The position numbers were made by a program, and so were the translations under genes. Below, piece by piece: positions 16,179-25,471 of a stretch of 64,000 nucleotides of DNA (positions within the stretch are counted from its first letter, which is position 1; each line of letters begins with the position of its first letter). Source of the DNA: Nocardioides exalbidus (GTDB lineage: Bacteria; Actinomycetota; Actinomycetes; Propionibacteriales; Nocardioidaceae); assembly GCF_900105585.1 (NCBI RefSeq), contig NZ_FNRT01000002.1:2480001-2544000 (forward strand), written 5' to 3'. The notes under the pieces are model-generated. The model was not told the DNA's origin, did no database searches, and worked only from the letters and a program-made list of their open reading frames with translations.

Positions 16179-16184
16179 ATGCTA
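16179..16184 (-). promoter_or_regulatory. -10 hexamer of a leaderless promoter for the ABC exporter operon
   Basis: On the minus strand TAGCAT ends 6 nt before the GTG at 16172. This supports that GTG over a second GTG six bases upstream in the same frame. Confidence 0.5.
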
Positions 16185-16232
16185 GGGAGGGACCCTCCGG
16201 CGCGACGAATCCTTTTCGGCCGGGCCCGGGGC

Positions 16233-16904
16233 TCAGACCTCGACCCAGGGGGCGCCGTCCAGCACCTCGCGGACGGCGCTGGACCGGGCGGGGTCGCCGA
16301 GCAGCGTGCACGTCACGAACTCGGCGGCGAGGCGCTCGAACGTGCGCCCGCGCCGGAGCATGGCGTGCTTGCCGCCCGCGACCGCGATGTAGCCGACCCG
16401 CCCCGACTCCGACAGCCGCCGGGCCAGCTGGAGCGCGCGTTCCGGGCTGGCGATGCGGTCGTCGGTGCCGTGCACGACCAGCGTCCGGGTGTCCCCGAGC
16501 CGCACGCGGTCGGTGGTCTGGACCCACGGGTTGAGCGCCACGACGCTGCGCACCCCCGGCTCGACGCCACCGAGCAGGGCCGCGCGTCCGCCGAGCGAGT
16601 GGCCGACGAGCGCGACGGGGAGGTCGCCGTGCTGCTCGGCGACCTGCCCGAGCGCCCATGCCACGTCCATCACGGGGGTGGTGCCCGCGTCCCAGCCGCG
16701 GTGGGTGTTGAGCAGGCGGAGGACCGCCAGCCGCGACCGGCCGGCACGGGCGATCCGGCGAGCGACCGGGACCATCCGCAGGACCGAGAGCTGGGTCGGG
16801 CTGACCCTCACGCCCGCGCCGCGGCTGGCGCCGCCGTGCAGCACGAGGACGACGCCCTGCGGCTCGCGCGGCGTGTGGACCGGGATCAGCCGGGGCGTGC
16901 TCAC
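16233..16904 (-). CDS. Alpha/beta hydrolase, dienelactone-hydrolase-like
   Basis: 223 residues from the GTG at 16904, overlapping the YbaK-family stop (GTGA). Catalytic triad candidates are all visible: GHSLGGRAAL (nucleophile elbow), VVHGTDDRIA (Asp) and GGKHAMLRR (His); an N-terminal VLVLHGGASRG supplies the oxyanion hole. The protein is cytosolic, with no signal peptide. It belongs to a two-gene unit with the YbaK-like gene, although no functional link is evident. Confidence 0.8.
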   Translation of the reverse strand: MSTPRLIPVHTPREPQGVVLVLHGGASRGAGVRVSPTQLSVLRMVPVARRIARAGRSRLAVLRLLNTHRGWDAGTTPVMDVAWALGQVAEQHGDLPVALVGHSLGGRAALLGGVEPGVRSVVALNPWVQTTDRVRLGDTRTLVVHGTDDRIASPERALQLARRLSESGRVGYIAVAGGKHAMLRRGRTFERLAAEFVTCTLLGDPARSSAVREVLDGAPWVEV

Positions 16905-17461
16905 CGCCCGAGGCCCGCGACGACCTCGGCGCCCGGCAGGTCGGCGAGGAGCCGGCCGGGGACGAGCAGCTTGGAGCGTCGTACGCCGCTGCCCAGCACG
17001 ACCACCGGCTCCTCGAGCAGCGCCTCGTGGACCAGCACCCGCCAGCCCTCGGGCAGGCCGACCGGGGTGATCCCGCCGTACTCCATCCCGGTCTCGGCGA
17101 CCGCACGGTCCATCGGCAGGAAGGAGCACTTGCGCACGTCGAGCATCTTGCGGACCAGCGTGTTGACGTCGGCGCGGGTGTCGGCGCGCACCACGCACGC
17201 GGCGATCCGCTCCTCGCCCGCCCGGGCGCCCGACACCACGACGCAGTTGCCGCTCGCCGTCATCGGGATGTCGAAGGCCTCGCTCATCGCTGCGGTGTCG
17301 GCGAGGTCGGGGTCGATCTCCACCACGGCGACCTCGGAGGCGCCCGCCCACCCGGCGAGGACGGCCGCGACGGGCGGCGCCACGAGCGTCGGGTGGTCGG
17401 CCGCGGGGAGGGAGGTCAGGGTCGGGAAGGAGGGGAGCGTCACGCGGTCATCATGCGTCAT
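16901..17461 (-). CDS. YbaK/EbsC-family aminoacyl-tRNA deacylase-like protein
   Basis: 186 residues from the ATG at 17461; the in-frame GTG at 17443 (VTLPSF) is an equally good start. The editing-domain signature is present: RADVNTLVRKMLDVRKCSF with the conserved Lys, then GMEYGGITPVGLP. This family hydrolyses mischarged tRNAs such as Cys-tRNA(Pro) in trans. It forms a coupled pair with the downstream alpha/beta hydrolase and is divergent from the GDPD gene. Confidence 0.8.
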   Translation of the reverse strand: MTHDDRVTLPSFPTLTSLPAADHPTLVAPPVAAVLAGWAGASEVAVVEIDPDLADTAAMSEAFDIPMTASGNCVVVSGARAGEERIAACVVRADTRADVNTLVRKMLDVRKCSFLPMDRAVAETGMEYGGITPVGLPEGWRVLVHEALLEEPVVVLGSGVRRSKLLVPGRLLADLPGAEVVAGLGR

Positions 17462-17520
17462 TCACCATGAGGTCACCCGCCGGTCCCCGGTCCGACGGCG
17501 AGGGCGCGCACGCTCGTTCC

Positions 17521-18561
17521 ATGACGGTGACCCGCGAGGCTGCCCCGGGTTGGCACACGAGGACCTCGTCGTTGGTCCTCACGCCCGCCGTGGTCGCGCA
17601 CCGCGGCGCCAGCGGTCACCGTCCCGAGCACACCCTCGACGCCTACCGGACCGCGATCCGGATGGGCGTCGACGACATCGAGCTCGACCTCGTCTCCACC
17701 AGGGACGGGGTGCTGGTCGCCCGCCACGACCTCGAGCTCAGCACGACCACCGACGTCGCGAGCCGCCCCGAGCTCGCCCACCTGCGGCGCACGCTCACGG
17801 TGGACGGCGTCGCGCAGCGCGGCTGGTTCGTCCAGGACTTCACGCTGCCCGAGCTCAAGACGCTCGCCACGCGCGAGCGGATGCCGCGCACCCGTCCCGC
17901 CAACACGGCGTACGACGGTGCCGAGGGCGTGCCGACGCTCACCGAGGTGCTGGCGATGGTCGGGGCCGAGTCGGCCCGCCGCGGTCGTGCGGTCGGGGTG
18001 CTGCTCGAGCTCAAGCACGCCACCCACCACGACCTGGCGGGGCTGCCCCTCGACGAGCCGCTCCTGCGCGACCTGGCACGCCACGGCCTCGACCACCCGT
18101 GGGCGCGGGTGAGCCTCATGTCGTTCGAGGCCCCGATCCTGCGTCGCCTCGCCGGCCGCACCCGGCTGCCGCTCGTCCAGCTCCTCGAGGACCACGACCC
18201 GGTGACGGCCGAGGCGCTGGACGCGATCGACGAGTACGCCGACGGCATCGGCCCCGACAAGGCGATGGTCCTGCCGCGCGACCGCACCGGCGCGATCGGC
18301 GGTCCCTCGAGCCTGGTCCGCGACGCCCACCGCCGCGGCCTGACCGTGCACGCGTGGACGGTGCGCGGGGAGAACCGGTTCCTGCCCAGCAACCTCCGCC
18401 ACGGCGAGGCCCCCGACGCGCTCGGGGACATGTCCGCCGAGGTGCGCGCGCTGCTCGACGCCGGCGTCGACGGGGTCATCACCGACCACCCCGAGGGTGC
18501 CCTCGCGGCGGTGCGGGAGGTGCAAGGCCCAGCCTTGCACCGGCGTACGCTCACCTGGTGA
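17521..18561 (+). CDS. Glycerophosphodiester phosphodiesterase
   Basis: 346 residues from the ATG at 17521. The catalytic core AHRGASGHRPEHTLDAYRTAI (His, Arg, Glu) is followed by GVDDIELDLVSTRDG, where ELD supplies the metal-binding Glu and Asp, and VARHD with the second His. LLELKHA (~residue 168) carries the Glu/Lys seen in GDPDs, and the C-terminal GVDGVITDHPE is standard. It hydrolyses glycerophosphodiesters to glycerol 3-phosphate and an alcohol. It has no signal peptide, so it is likely intracellular. GTGA overlap with the downstream aminotransferase gene. Confidence 0.88.
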   Translation: MTVTREAAPGWHTRTSSLVLTPAVVAHRGASGHRPEHTLDAYRTAIRMGVDDIELDLVSTRDGVLVARHDLELSTTTDVASRPELAHLRRTLTVDGVAQRGWFVQDFTLPELKTLATRERMPRTRPANTAYDGAEGVPTLTEVLAMVGAESARRGRAVGVLLELKHATHHDLAGLPLDEPLLRDLARHGLDHPWARVSLMSFEAPILRRLAGRTRLPLVQLLEDHDPVTAEALDAIDEYADGIGPDKAMVLPRDRTGAIGGPSSLVRDAHRRGLTVHAWTVRGENRFLPSNLRHGEAPDALGDMSAEVRALLDAGVDGVITDHPEGALAAVREVQGPALHRRTLTW

Positions 18562-20249
18562 CGCACGCCTGCACCGACGCCTCGAAAGCCCTCCTCGAGC
18601 GGATCCGCGCATCCGTGATCGGCGACGACCAGGTGATGCAGGGCCCCTACGGCCCGCGCCGGGTGACCTACGCCGACTACACCGCGTCGGGCCGCAGCCT
18701 GACCTTCGTCGAGGACTTCATCCGCGCGCAGGTGCTGCCGGCCTACGCCAACACCCACACCGAGGCCAGCGGCACCGGCCTGCAGACCACCCGGCTGCGC
18801 GAGGACGCCCGCCGGATCATCCGCGACGCGGTCGGCGGCGACGACGAGACCGTGGTGGTCTTCTGCGGGTCCGGCTCCACGGCCGCGATCGACAAGCTCA
18901 TCGGCATCCTCGGCCTGCGGATCCCGGCCGGCCTCGACGACACCTACCACCTGAGCGCGGCGATCCCGGCCGACCAGCGGCCGGTCGTCTTCATCGGCCC
19001 CTTCGAGCACCACTCCAACGAGGTCAGCTGGCGCGAGACGATCGCCGACGTCGTGACGATCCACGAGGACGCCGACGGCCTGGTCTCGCTCGACCACCTG
19101 CGCGAGGAGCTCGAGCGCCACGCCGACCGGCCGCTCAGGATCGGGTCCTTCTCGGCCGCCTCGAACGTCACCGGCATCGTCACCGACACCGAGGGGGTCG
19201 CCGACCTGCTCCACGAGCACGGTGCGCTGAGCTTCTGGGACTTCGCCGCGTGCGCGCCCTACGTCGACATCGAGATGTACGGCCCCGGCCGCTCGCGCAA
19301 GGACGCGATCTTCATCAGCCCGCACAAGTTCATCGGCGGGCCCGGCACGCCGGGCGTGCTGGTGGTGCGCAAGGAGCTGATGGCCAACCGGGTGCCGGTC
19401 GTGCCGGGCGGCGGCACGGTCATGTACGTCAACCCGACCGAGCACCGCTACCTCGACGACAAGGCCCACCGCGAGGAGGGCGGCACCCCCGCGATCGTCG
19501 AGTCGATCCGCGCCGGGCTGGTCTTCCAGCTCAAGCAGGCCGTCGGCGTCGAGACCATCCAGGCCCACGAGGAGCAGATGCTGCGCCGGGCCGTCGAGGA
19601 GTGGCGCGCCGAGCCGACGCTGCAGATCCTCGGCAACCTCGAGGCCCAGCGGCTCTCGATCGTGTCGTTCGTGATCAAGGCGCCCGACGGCTCCTACCTC
19701 CACCACAACTTCGTGGTCGCGCTGCTCAACGACCTCTTCGGCATCCAGACGCGCGGCGGCTGCTCGTGCGCCGGCCCCTACGGCCACCGGCTGCTCGACA
19801 TCGACCTCGACACCAGCCACCAGTTCGAGCAGCAGATCGCCACCGGGTGCGAGGGCATCAAGCCCGGCTGGGTGCGGGTGAACTTCAACTACTTCGTCGA
19901 CGAGGAGGTCTTCTCCTACGTCGTGGAGGCCGTGCGGCTCGTCGCCCGCGACGGCTGGCGGCTGCTCGGCGACTACCGCTTCGAGCCGGCCACCGGTCTC
20001 TGGCGGCACCGGGACGGGGCCGTCGAGCCACCGCTGCGCCTCGCCGACGTGTCCTACGCCGCCGACGGCACGATGACCTGGCCCAGCCACACGACGACGG
20101 CCCCCGCCTCGGTGCTCGGGGAGCACCTCGACGAGGGCCGCGCGATCATGGCCGCCGCCACGCCTCCGGACTGGTCGGACACCGCCCACCTCGGCGCGGA
20201 ATTCGACGACCTCAGGTGGTTCGCGCTGCCGGCCGGCTCGCTGGCCTGA
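18558..20249 (+). CDS. Class V aminotransferase-fold PLP enzyme
   Basis: 563 residues from the GTG at 18558. PLP-enzyme marks: CGSGSTAAIDKLIG for phosphate binding, FEHHSNEVSW, FDFAACAPYVDIEM-type segment (WDFAACAPYVD) for the Asp contacting pyridine N, and SPHKFIGGPGTPG with the Schiff-base Lys. TRGGCSCAGPYGHRLL near the C-terminus resembles the Cys-bearing loop of cysteine desulfurase-like enzymes. It is longer than typical desulfurases (~400), with ~100 extra C-terminal residues. The reaction is unknown; C-S lyase or desulfurase chemistry is possible. Confidence 0.82.
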   Translation: MTHACTDASKALLERIRASVIGDDQVMQGPYGPRRVTYADYTASGRSLTFVEDFIRAQVLPAYANTHTEASGTGLQTTRLREDARRIIRDAVGGDDETVVVFCGSGSTAAIDKLIGILGLRIPAGLDDTYHLSAAIPADQRPVVFIGPFEHHSNEVSWRETIADVVTIHEDADGLVSLDHLREELERHADRPLRIGSFSAASNVTGIVTDTEGVADLLHEHGALSFWDFAACAPYVDIEMYGPGRSRKDAIFISPHKFIGGPGTPGVLVVRKELMANRVPVVPGGGTVMYVNPTEHRYLDDKAHREEGGTPAIVESIRAGLVFQLKQAVGVETIQAHEEQMLRRAVEEWRAEPTLQILGNLEAQRLSIVSFVIKAPDGSYLHHNFVVALLNDLFGIQTRGGCSCAGPYGHRLLDIDLDTSHQFEQQIATGCEGIKPGWVRVNFNYFVDEEVFSYVVEAVRLVARDGWRLLGDYRFEPATGLWRHRDGAVEPPLRLADVSYAADGTMTWPSHTTTAPASVLGEHLDEGRAIMAAATPPDWSDTAHLGAEFDDLRWFALPAGSLA

Positions 20250-20576
20250 TCACTGCTGGGTCCGGCGCGACGGCAGCACCGTCGCCACGAGCCCGGCGGC
20301 ACCCGCCGCGATCCACGGGATCGGGAGCAGCCACCGCAGCTCGCCGGTCTCGACCACGTCGCCCTGGACCAGCGCCCACACCAGCACGATGCCGGCGAAG
20401 GCGACGCCCATCACGAGCTGGCCGATGTTGACCTGGTGGAAGCCCGAGTCCTGCTCGGGGGCGTCGAGCGGGCCGACCATCGGCTCGTCGTACGCGTCGG
20501 TCGCGGTGCCGTACACGTCGGTGTCGTAGCCGTCGTAGCTGTCGTACGTGCTGTCCGGATTGGTGTTCTCAGTCAT
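20250..20576 (-). CDS. Small two-TM membrane protein
   Basis: 108 residues. An acidic Tyr/Asp-rich N-terminus (SYDGYDTDVYGTATDAYDEP) precedes two hydrophobic helices at about residues 50-70 and 80-100. It lies 11 bp downstream of the PspC-family gene on the same strand, so it likely belongs to that envelope-stress operon. The stop codon abuts the stop of the convergent aminotransferase gene. No family recognised. Confidence 0.65.
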   Translation of the reverse strand: MTENTNPDSTYDSYDGYDTDVYGTATDAYDEPMVGPLDAPEQDSGFHQVNIGQLVMGVAFAGIVLVWALVQGDVVETGELRWLLPIPWIAAGAAGLVATVLPSRRTQQ

Positions 20577-20587
20577 GGCGCTGCTCC

Positions 20588-21895
20588 TCAGGCCGCTTCG
20601 CGGACGACGATCTCGCCGCCGACCAGGTCGATGGTGATGGACATGTCCGGGACGCCGTCGCCGCCGTCGAGGAACCCGTCCTGGGTGACGTCGAAGCCGT
20701 CGCTGCGCTGGTCGAAGACCCGGCTGTCGCCGCCGACCACGGACGTCTTGACGTCGACGTCCATGCCGTCGGGGACGACGACCTCGATCTGCCCGCCGAC
20801 GCCGTCGATGGCGATGTCACGGCCGTCGAGCCCGTCGACGTCCGTGACGCCGGAGAGGTCGAGGGTGAAGTTGCCGGCGCCGAAGTCGTAGCTGTCGCGC
20901 ACCTCGCCCGCGCTGGTCGGGGAGTAGCTCCGGTCACCGGTGTCGAAGTTGTCGCTGACGGTGGCACCGGCCGTGGCGAGCGCGGCGACCAGGCCGAGCG
21001 CGACCAGCCCGCCGGCGCGGCCCCAGAACGAGCCGACCAGCAGCATCAGTGCAGTGATGCCGAGCGCGAGCGCCGGGTAGGCGCTGTCCGCGACGGCCGT
21101 GCCGGCCAGGTCGACGACCCCCAGGACGCCCTCGGCCAGGGCGATCAGCGCGACCGTGAAGAGGAAGAGCTTCGGTCCGCGCTTGCGCGGGTTGCGGGGA
21201 CGCTCGCGGACGTAGGAGGTCGGCGGCACCCATGAGTACGGCTGGGAGTACGGCTGGGAGTACGGCTGGGAGGAGGGCTGCTCGTAGGCCGGCCCGGCGG
21301 GCGCGTCCGTCACGGTCTCGGCCGTGCCCGAGCCAGTGCCGGTCTCGGCGCCGGCGTGGCTGCCGGCGTCCGCCTGCGCGAAGGTCGGTGCGGCGTAGCC
21401 GGGGTCGTACCCGTATCCGGTCTTCGGCTGCCGCGGGGCGGCCGAGCCCTTCTGCTTGTGGTTGAGGAACCACACGACGATCGCGGCGAGGATCGCCAGC
21501 GGCCACGGGAACCAGAACGCACCGGCCCAGTCGCCGACCGCGCACAGCACGGCGAGGACGCCGACGCCGGCGAGGGCGAGGGAGCGGTTGCGGCGGTCGA
21601 GGCCGAGGGGCTCGTCGTTGGTCCCCTCCTCGGGGACGAGCACCCAGGCACCCACGTAGGCGAGCAGGCCGGCGCCGCCGAAGAAGACCGCGACGACGAG
21701 GGCGACCCGCACGATGATCGGATCGATGTCGAGGTGGCGGGCAAGGCCACCGGCGACCCCGGCGATGTGCCGGTCGGTGACGCTGCGGCGCAGGCGGCCG
21801 AGGTCCTTCATCTCGTCCCGGCTGACGCGGGGTCCCTGCGTCGGACCGGGTGCCGGCTCCTGCGGCGGTGCGGGGTGCTGCTCGGTGGTGTCCAT
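20588..21895 (-). CDS. PspC/LiaF-like membrane protein
   Basis: 435 residues from the ATG at 21895. The PspC domain is at ~35-95 (RRSVTDRHIAGVAGGLARHL, DPIIVRVALVV, FGGAGLLAYVGAWVLVPEE). After two more TM helices comes a Gln/Pro/Tyr-rich linker with three tandem 12-nt repeats (21234-21269, coding SQPY). A second membrane segment follows, then an adhesin-like beta domain with GVGGQIEVVVPDGMDV and a terminal DLVGGEIVVREAA as in LiaF. It is divergent from the PspC-kinase/regulator pair and is probably the membrane input protein of that system. Confidence 0.82.
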   Translation of the reverse strand: MDTTEQHPAPPQEPAPGPTQGPRVSRDEMKDLGRLRRSVTDRHIAGVAGGLARHLDIDPIIVRVALVVAVFFGGAGLLAYVGAWVLVPEEGTNDEPLGLDRRNRSLALAGVGVLAVLCAVGDWAGAFWFPWPLAILAAIVVWFLNHKQKGSAAPRQPKTGYGYDPGYAAPTFAQADAGSHAGAETGTGSGTAETVTDAPAGPAYEQPSSQPYSQPYSQPYSWVPPTSYVRERPRNPRKRGPKLFLFTVALIALAEGVLGVVDLAGTAVADSAYPALALGITALMLLVGSFWGRAGGLVALGLVAALATAGATVSDNFDTGDRSYSPTSAGEVRDSYDFGAGNFTLDLSGVTDVDGLDGRDIAIDGVGGQIEVVVPDGMDVDVKTSVVGGDSRVFDQRSDGFDVTQDGFLDGGDGVPDMSITIDLVGGEIVVREAA

Positions 21896-22038
21896 GCTCC
21901 AACTCTCGGCGCTGCGGGCGCTCCCCACCATCGGGGACAGCCCTGATCCTGCCGTGCTCGCCCCGGGTCGGGCTCAGGGTCCTCTCGGGGTCAGTCCTCA
22001 TGGTCGCGCACGCGCGTGCCTGCGACGATGGAGCCACG

Positions 22039-23346
22039 ATGTCGTACGCCAACCCCCCTCACCCCGCCTCCCCGCGGTCGCGCCCGGTCGGGCCGCGACG
22101 GGCCCACCGCGACACGTCGTCGTCGATCGTCGGGGGTGTCGCGGCCGGGCTGGCCACCCACCTGGCGGTGCCGGTGCTGTGGGTGCGCGTCTTCTTCGTG
22201 GCGACCGCGCTGCTGGGCGGCTTCGGCCTGATGCTCTACGCCGGCCTGTGGGTGTTCCTGCCCGCCGGCCAGGGCTTCGACGTCAGCTCGCCGGGCCTCG
22301 AGAGCGCGACCCGCACGGGCAAGCGCCCGGGCAAGCGGTCGCGGCTGCGCGACGCCGGACCGGCCATCGCGCTGGGCGCGCTGCTGTTCGGCGTCGTCCT
22401 GGGCTTCGAGGGGATCTTCGGGCAGGGCGCGCTCTTCTGGCCGGTCGTCCTCGGCATCGCCGGCGTCGCCCTGCTGTGGCGCCAGGCCGACGAGGCGCAG
22501 CGCGAGCGGTGGATCGACTCGTCGGGCCGGATCGACCCGTTCCGCGCGGTGTTCGGCAACGGTGGCTGGGCGGCCTACGCCCGCATCGCCGCCGGCCTCG
22601 GCCTCATCGTCACCGCACTGATCGTCTTCGCGGTCGTCGCCGGACAGGTGACCTTCGCCCTCCCGGTGCTGGTCGCCGGTCTGCTGGGCCTGGTCGGCCT
22701 CGCGATCGTCGTCGGGCCGTGGGTGATGCGCCTGGTCGACGACCTCGCCGCCGAGCGCGCCGAGCGCGTCCGCACCCAGGAGCGCGCCGACATGGCCGCC
22801 CACCTCCACGACTCGGTGCTCCAGACCCTCGCCCTGATCCAGAAGAACTCGGGCGACTCGACGATGGTCGCCCGGCTCGCCCGCTCCCAGGAGCGCGACC
22901 TGCGGCAGTGGCTCTTCGAGGCCGACACCACCGACGCGACCACGCTCGCCGGCGCCCTCAAGGAGATGGCCGCCGACGTCGAGACCCAGCACGACGTCGT
23001 CGTCGACGTCGTCACCGTCGGCGACTGCCCGCTCACCGAGGAGATCCGTCCCGTCGTGCACGCCGCGCGCGAGGCCGTCGTCAACGTCGCCAAGCACGCC
23101 GGCACCAAGCGCGCCGACGTCTTCGCCGAGACCTCGGACGACGCCGTGGACGTCTTCGTCCGCGATCGCGGGGCCGGCTTCGACGTCGACGCCGTCGCCG
23201 CCGACCGGCAGGGCGTCCGCAACAGCATCGTGGACCGGATGGCCCGCCACGGGGGTCGCGCCGACGTACGCTCGGCCCCCGACGAGGGCACCGAGGTCCG
23301 CCTCCACATGCCCCGCACCGCAGCACCCGACGAGGAGAACCGATGA
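22039..23346 (+). CDS. PspC-domain sensor histidine kinase
   Basis: 435 residues from the ATG at 22039. An N-terminal PspC domain (~28-82, SSSIVGGVAAGLATHL, LYAGLWVFLPA) is followed by about four TM helices to ~residue 235. The HisKA_3 segment has the phosphorylated His at ~257 in HLHDSVLQT, and the HATPase carries AREAVVNVAKHAG (N box) and VRDRGAGFDVD (G1). This is the LiaS/MacS type of envelope-stress kinase. ATGA overlap with the regulator gene. Confidence 0.9.
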   Translation: MSYANPPHPASPRSRPVGPRRAHRDTSSSIVGGVAAGLATHLAVPVLWVRVFFVATALLGGFGLMLYAGLWVFLPAGQGFDVSSPGLESATRTGKRPGKRSRLRDAGPAIALGALLFGVVLGFEGIFGQGALFWPVVLGIAGVALLWRQADEAQRERWIDSSGRIDPFRAVFGNGGWAAYARIAAGLGLIVTALIVFAVVAGQVTFALPVLVAGLLGLVGLAIVVGPWVMRLVDDLAAERAERVRTQERADMAAHLHDSVLQTLALIQKNSGDSTMVARLARSQERDLRQWLFEADTTDATTLAGALKEMAADVETQHDVVVDVVTVGDCPLTEEIRPVVHAAREAVVNVAKHAGTKRADVFAETSDDAVDVFVRDRGAGFDVDAVAADRQGVRNSIVDRMARHGGRADVRSAPDEGTEVRLHMPRTAAPDEENR

Positions 23347-23993
23347 GCCAGCCAGTCCGCGTCGTCCTGGTCGACGACCACGCGATGTTCCGCGCCGGGG
23401 TCCGCGCCGAGCTGGCCGCGACGGGTGCGGGTGTCGTGGAGGTCGTCGGCGAGGCCGCCGACGCCGATGCGGCGATCAAGGTGGTCGCCGACCTCCAGCC
23501 CCAGGTGGTGCTGCTGGACGTCCACCTGCCCGGCGGCGGAGGGGTCGAGGTGATGCGGCGCCAGCCGTCGCCCGACACGCTCTACCTCGCGCTGTCGGTC
23601 TCCGACGCGGCCGAGGACGTCATCGGCACGATCCGCGGCGGCGCCCGGGGCTACGTCACCAAGACGATCACCGGCCCCGAGCTCGTCGACGCGATCACCC
23701 GGGTGGCCGGGGGAGACGCCGTCTTCTCGCCGCGCCTGGCCGGCTTCGTCCTCGACGCCTTCGCCGGCTCGATCGACGTCGCGGCTGTCGACGAGGACCT
23801 CGACCGCCTCACCGAGCGCGAGCGCGAGGTGATGCGCCTGATCGCCCGCGGCTACGCCTACAAGGAGGTCGCGAAGGAGCTCTTCATCTCGGTGAAGACG
23901 GTCGAGACCCACATGTCCTCGGTGCTGCGCAAGCTCCAGCTCTCGAGCCGTCACGAGCTCACGAAGTGGGCCTCCGACCGCCGCCTGCTCTGA
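23343..23993 (+). CDS. NarL/LuxR-family response regulator
   Basis: 216 residues. Receiver domain ~5-120 with phospho-acceptor Asp59 (QVVLLDVHLPG), the acidic pair DD at 11-12 and Lys in GYVTKTI. The C-terminal GerE HTH at ~150-205 (LTEREREVMRLIARGY, SVKTVETHMSSVLRKL). It is coupled to the kinase gene and presumably controls the divergent PspC operon, as LiaR/MacR do. The shared upstream region 21896-22038 shows no clear operator palindrome by eye. Confidence 0.92.
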   Translation: MSQPVRVVLVDDHAMFRAGVRAELAATGAGVVEVVGEAADADAAIKVVADLQPQVVLLDVHLPGGGGVEVMRRQPSPDTLYLALSVSDAAEDVIGTIRGGARGYVTKTITGPELVDAITRVAGGDAVFSPRLAGFVLDAFAGSIDVAAVDEDLDRLTEREREVMRLIARGYAYKEVAKELFISVKTVETHMSSVLRKLQLSSRHELTKWASDRRLL

Positions 23994-24014
23994 GCCCTTC
24001 GGGGTGGGGTGCAG

Positions 24015-24043
24015 TTGACAACGCCCGCCGGGACCGATGGGGT
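24015..24043 (+). promoter_or_regulatory. Promoter of the APC permease gene
   Basis: A perfect -35 TTGACA (24015-24020) is followed by a 17-bp spacer and a weak -10 TGGGGT (24038-24043). The predicted start falls at about 24050, the A of the ATG, so the transcript would be leaderless. No usable Shine-Dalgarno sequence is present. Confidence 0.5.
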
Positions 24044-24049
24044 CGGTGG

Positions 24050-25471
24050 ATGTCAGACACCGCCACTGCGCCCCCACTGGACGAGGACGACAGCGAGCTC
24101 AAGCGCTCGATCACCGGTCGCCTGCTCTTCTTCTACACCCTGGGCGACGTGCTCGGGTCCGGCATCTACGTCCTCATCGGACTGGTCGCCGCCGCCGTGG
24201 GCGGGGCCTTCTGGATCGCCTTCGCGCTCGGCGTGACGGTCGCGGCGATCACCGGGGCGGCGTACGCCGAGCTGGTGACGAAGTACCCGCAGGCGGCCGG
24301 GGCCTCGCTCTACGTCAACAAGGCGTTCGGCAGTCGTCCGCTGACCTTCCTCATCACGGTGTCGTTCCTGGCCGCGAGCATGGCGGCCTCGGGCTCGCTG
24401 GCCGTCGGCTTCGCCTCCTACTTCGACACGCTGTGGTCCGGCCCGCCGGCGCTCCTCGTCTCGCTGGTCTTCGTGGCCCTGCTCGTCGTGGTCAACTTCA
24501 TCGGCATCACCGAGTCGGTGGTGATGAACATGCTGATGACCTTCGTCGAGGTGGCCGGGCTGCTGATCGTGCTGGTCATCGGCATCGTCTACGTCTTCCA
24601 GGGCAACGCCGACTTCGGCGTGCTGACCCACATCGACACCGGTGGCGACTTCGGCAGCCCGGCGCTCGCCGTGCTCGCCGGCATCTCGTTCTCCTTCTTC
24701 GCCATGACCGGCTTCGAGAACACCGCCAACGTCGCCGAGGAGACCATCGACCCCTACAAGTCGTTCCCGCGCTCGCTGGTCGGCGGCATGGTCGTGGCCG
24801 GTCTGGTCTACGTGCTCGTCTCGATGGCCGCCGCGCTGACGGTGCCGACGGAGACCCTGGCCACGTCCGACGCGGCGCTCCTCGAGGTGGTCAAGGCGGG
24901 CATCCTGCCCTTCTCCACCGACCTGATGACCACGCTCTTCTCGATCATCGCGCTGGTCGCGATCACCAACACCACGCTGGTCACGATCGTCACCCAGCCG
25001 CGCGTCCTCTACGGCATGGCCCGCCAGGACGTGGTGCCGGCGGTCTTCGCCAAGATCCACCCGGTCCGCCGCAGCCCGTGGGTCGGCCTGATTTTCTCCG
25101 GGCTCGTCGTCGGCTCGCTGCTCGTCATCGGCACGCTCGTCACCGAGGCCGGCGGCGGCATCGACCTGGTCGGTCGTTTGGCCACCGTCACGGTGGTGCT
25201 GCTGCTCGCGATCTACGCGCTGGTCATCGTGGCGTGCCTTCGGCTGCGCGGTCGCGACGAGCACGACCAGGTCTTCCACGCCAGCACGCCGCTGCTGGTC
25301 CTCGGCTTCGTCGGCAACGTCGCCATCCTCGGCTTCACCGTCTACGACGACCCGCACTCGCTCATCTGGTGTGCCGGCCTGCTGGGGGTCGGCCTCGTGC
25401 TCTTCCTGGCCGAGTACTTCTTCGGCAGCAAGGGCACCGGAGCCACCACCCCCGACCTCGAGGAGGTCTGA
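24050..25471 (+). CDS. APC-family amino acid/amine permease
   Basis: 473 residues from the ATG at 24050, about 12 TM helices. The family start LGDVLGSGIYVLIG (TM1 with the unwound GSG motif) and TM6-type SFSFFAMTGFENTANVAEE are characteristic of APC transporters; PQAAGASLYVNKAFG lies after TM2. It is a secondary proton-coupled transporter of amino acids or polyamines; substrate unknown. It overlaps the universal stress protein gene by one base (TGATG), so the two are co-expressed, which is a common pairing for APC permeases. Confidence 0.88.
   Translation: MSDTATAPPLDEDDSELKRSITGRLLFFYTLGDVLGSGIYVLIGLVAAAVGGAFWIAFALGVTVAAITGAAYAELVTKYPQAAGASLYVNKAFGSRPLTFLITVSFLAASMAASGSLAVGFASYFDTLWSGPPALLVSLVFVALLVVVNFIGITESVVMNMLMTFVEVAGLLIVLVIGIVYVFQGNADFGVLTHIDTGGDFGSPALAVLAGISFSFFAMTGFENTANVAEETIDPYKSFPRSLVGGMVVAGLVYVLVSMAAALTVPTETLATSDAALLEVVKAGILPFSTDLMTTLFSIIALVAITNTTLVTIVTQPRVLYGMARQDVVPAVFAKIHPVRRSPWVGLIFSGLVVGSLLVIGTLVTEAGGGIDLVGRLATVTVVLLLAIYALVIVACLRLRGRDEHDQVFHASTPLLVLGFVGNVAILGFTVYDDPHSLIWCAGLLGVGLVLFLAEYFFGSKGTGATTPDLEEV

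Noticed and set aside
14322..20249. A single open frame of nearly 2000 codons on the plus strand
   Set aside because: Only its last 563 codons (from 18558) form a real protein; the rest runs antisense to the ABC exporter, YbaK and hydrolase genes and across the GDPD gene in a wrong frame, as expected at this GC content.
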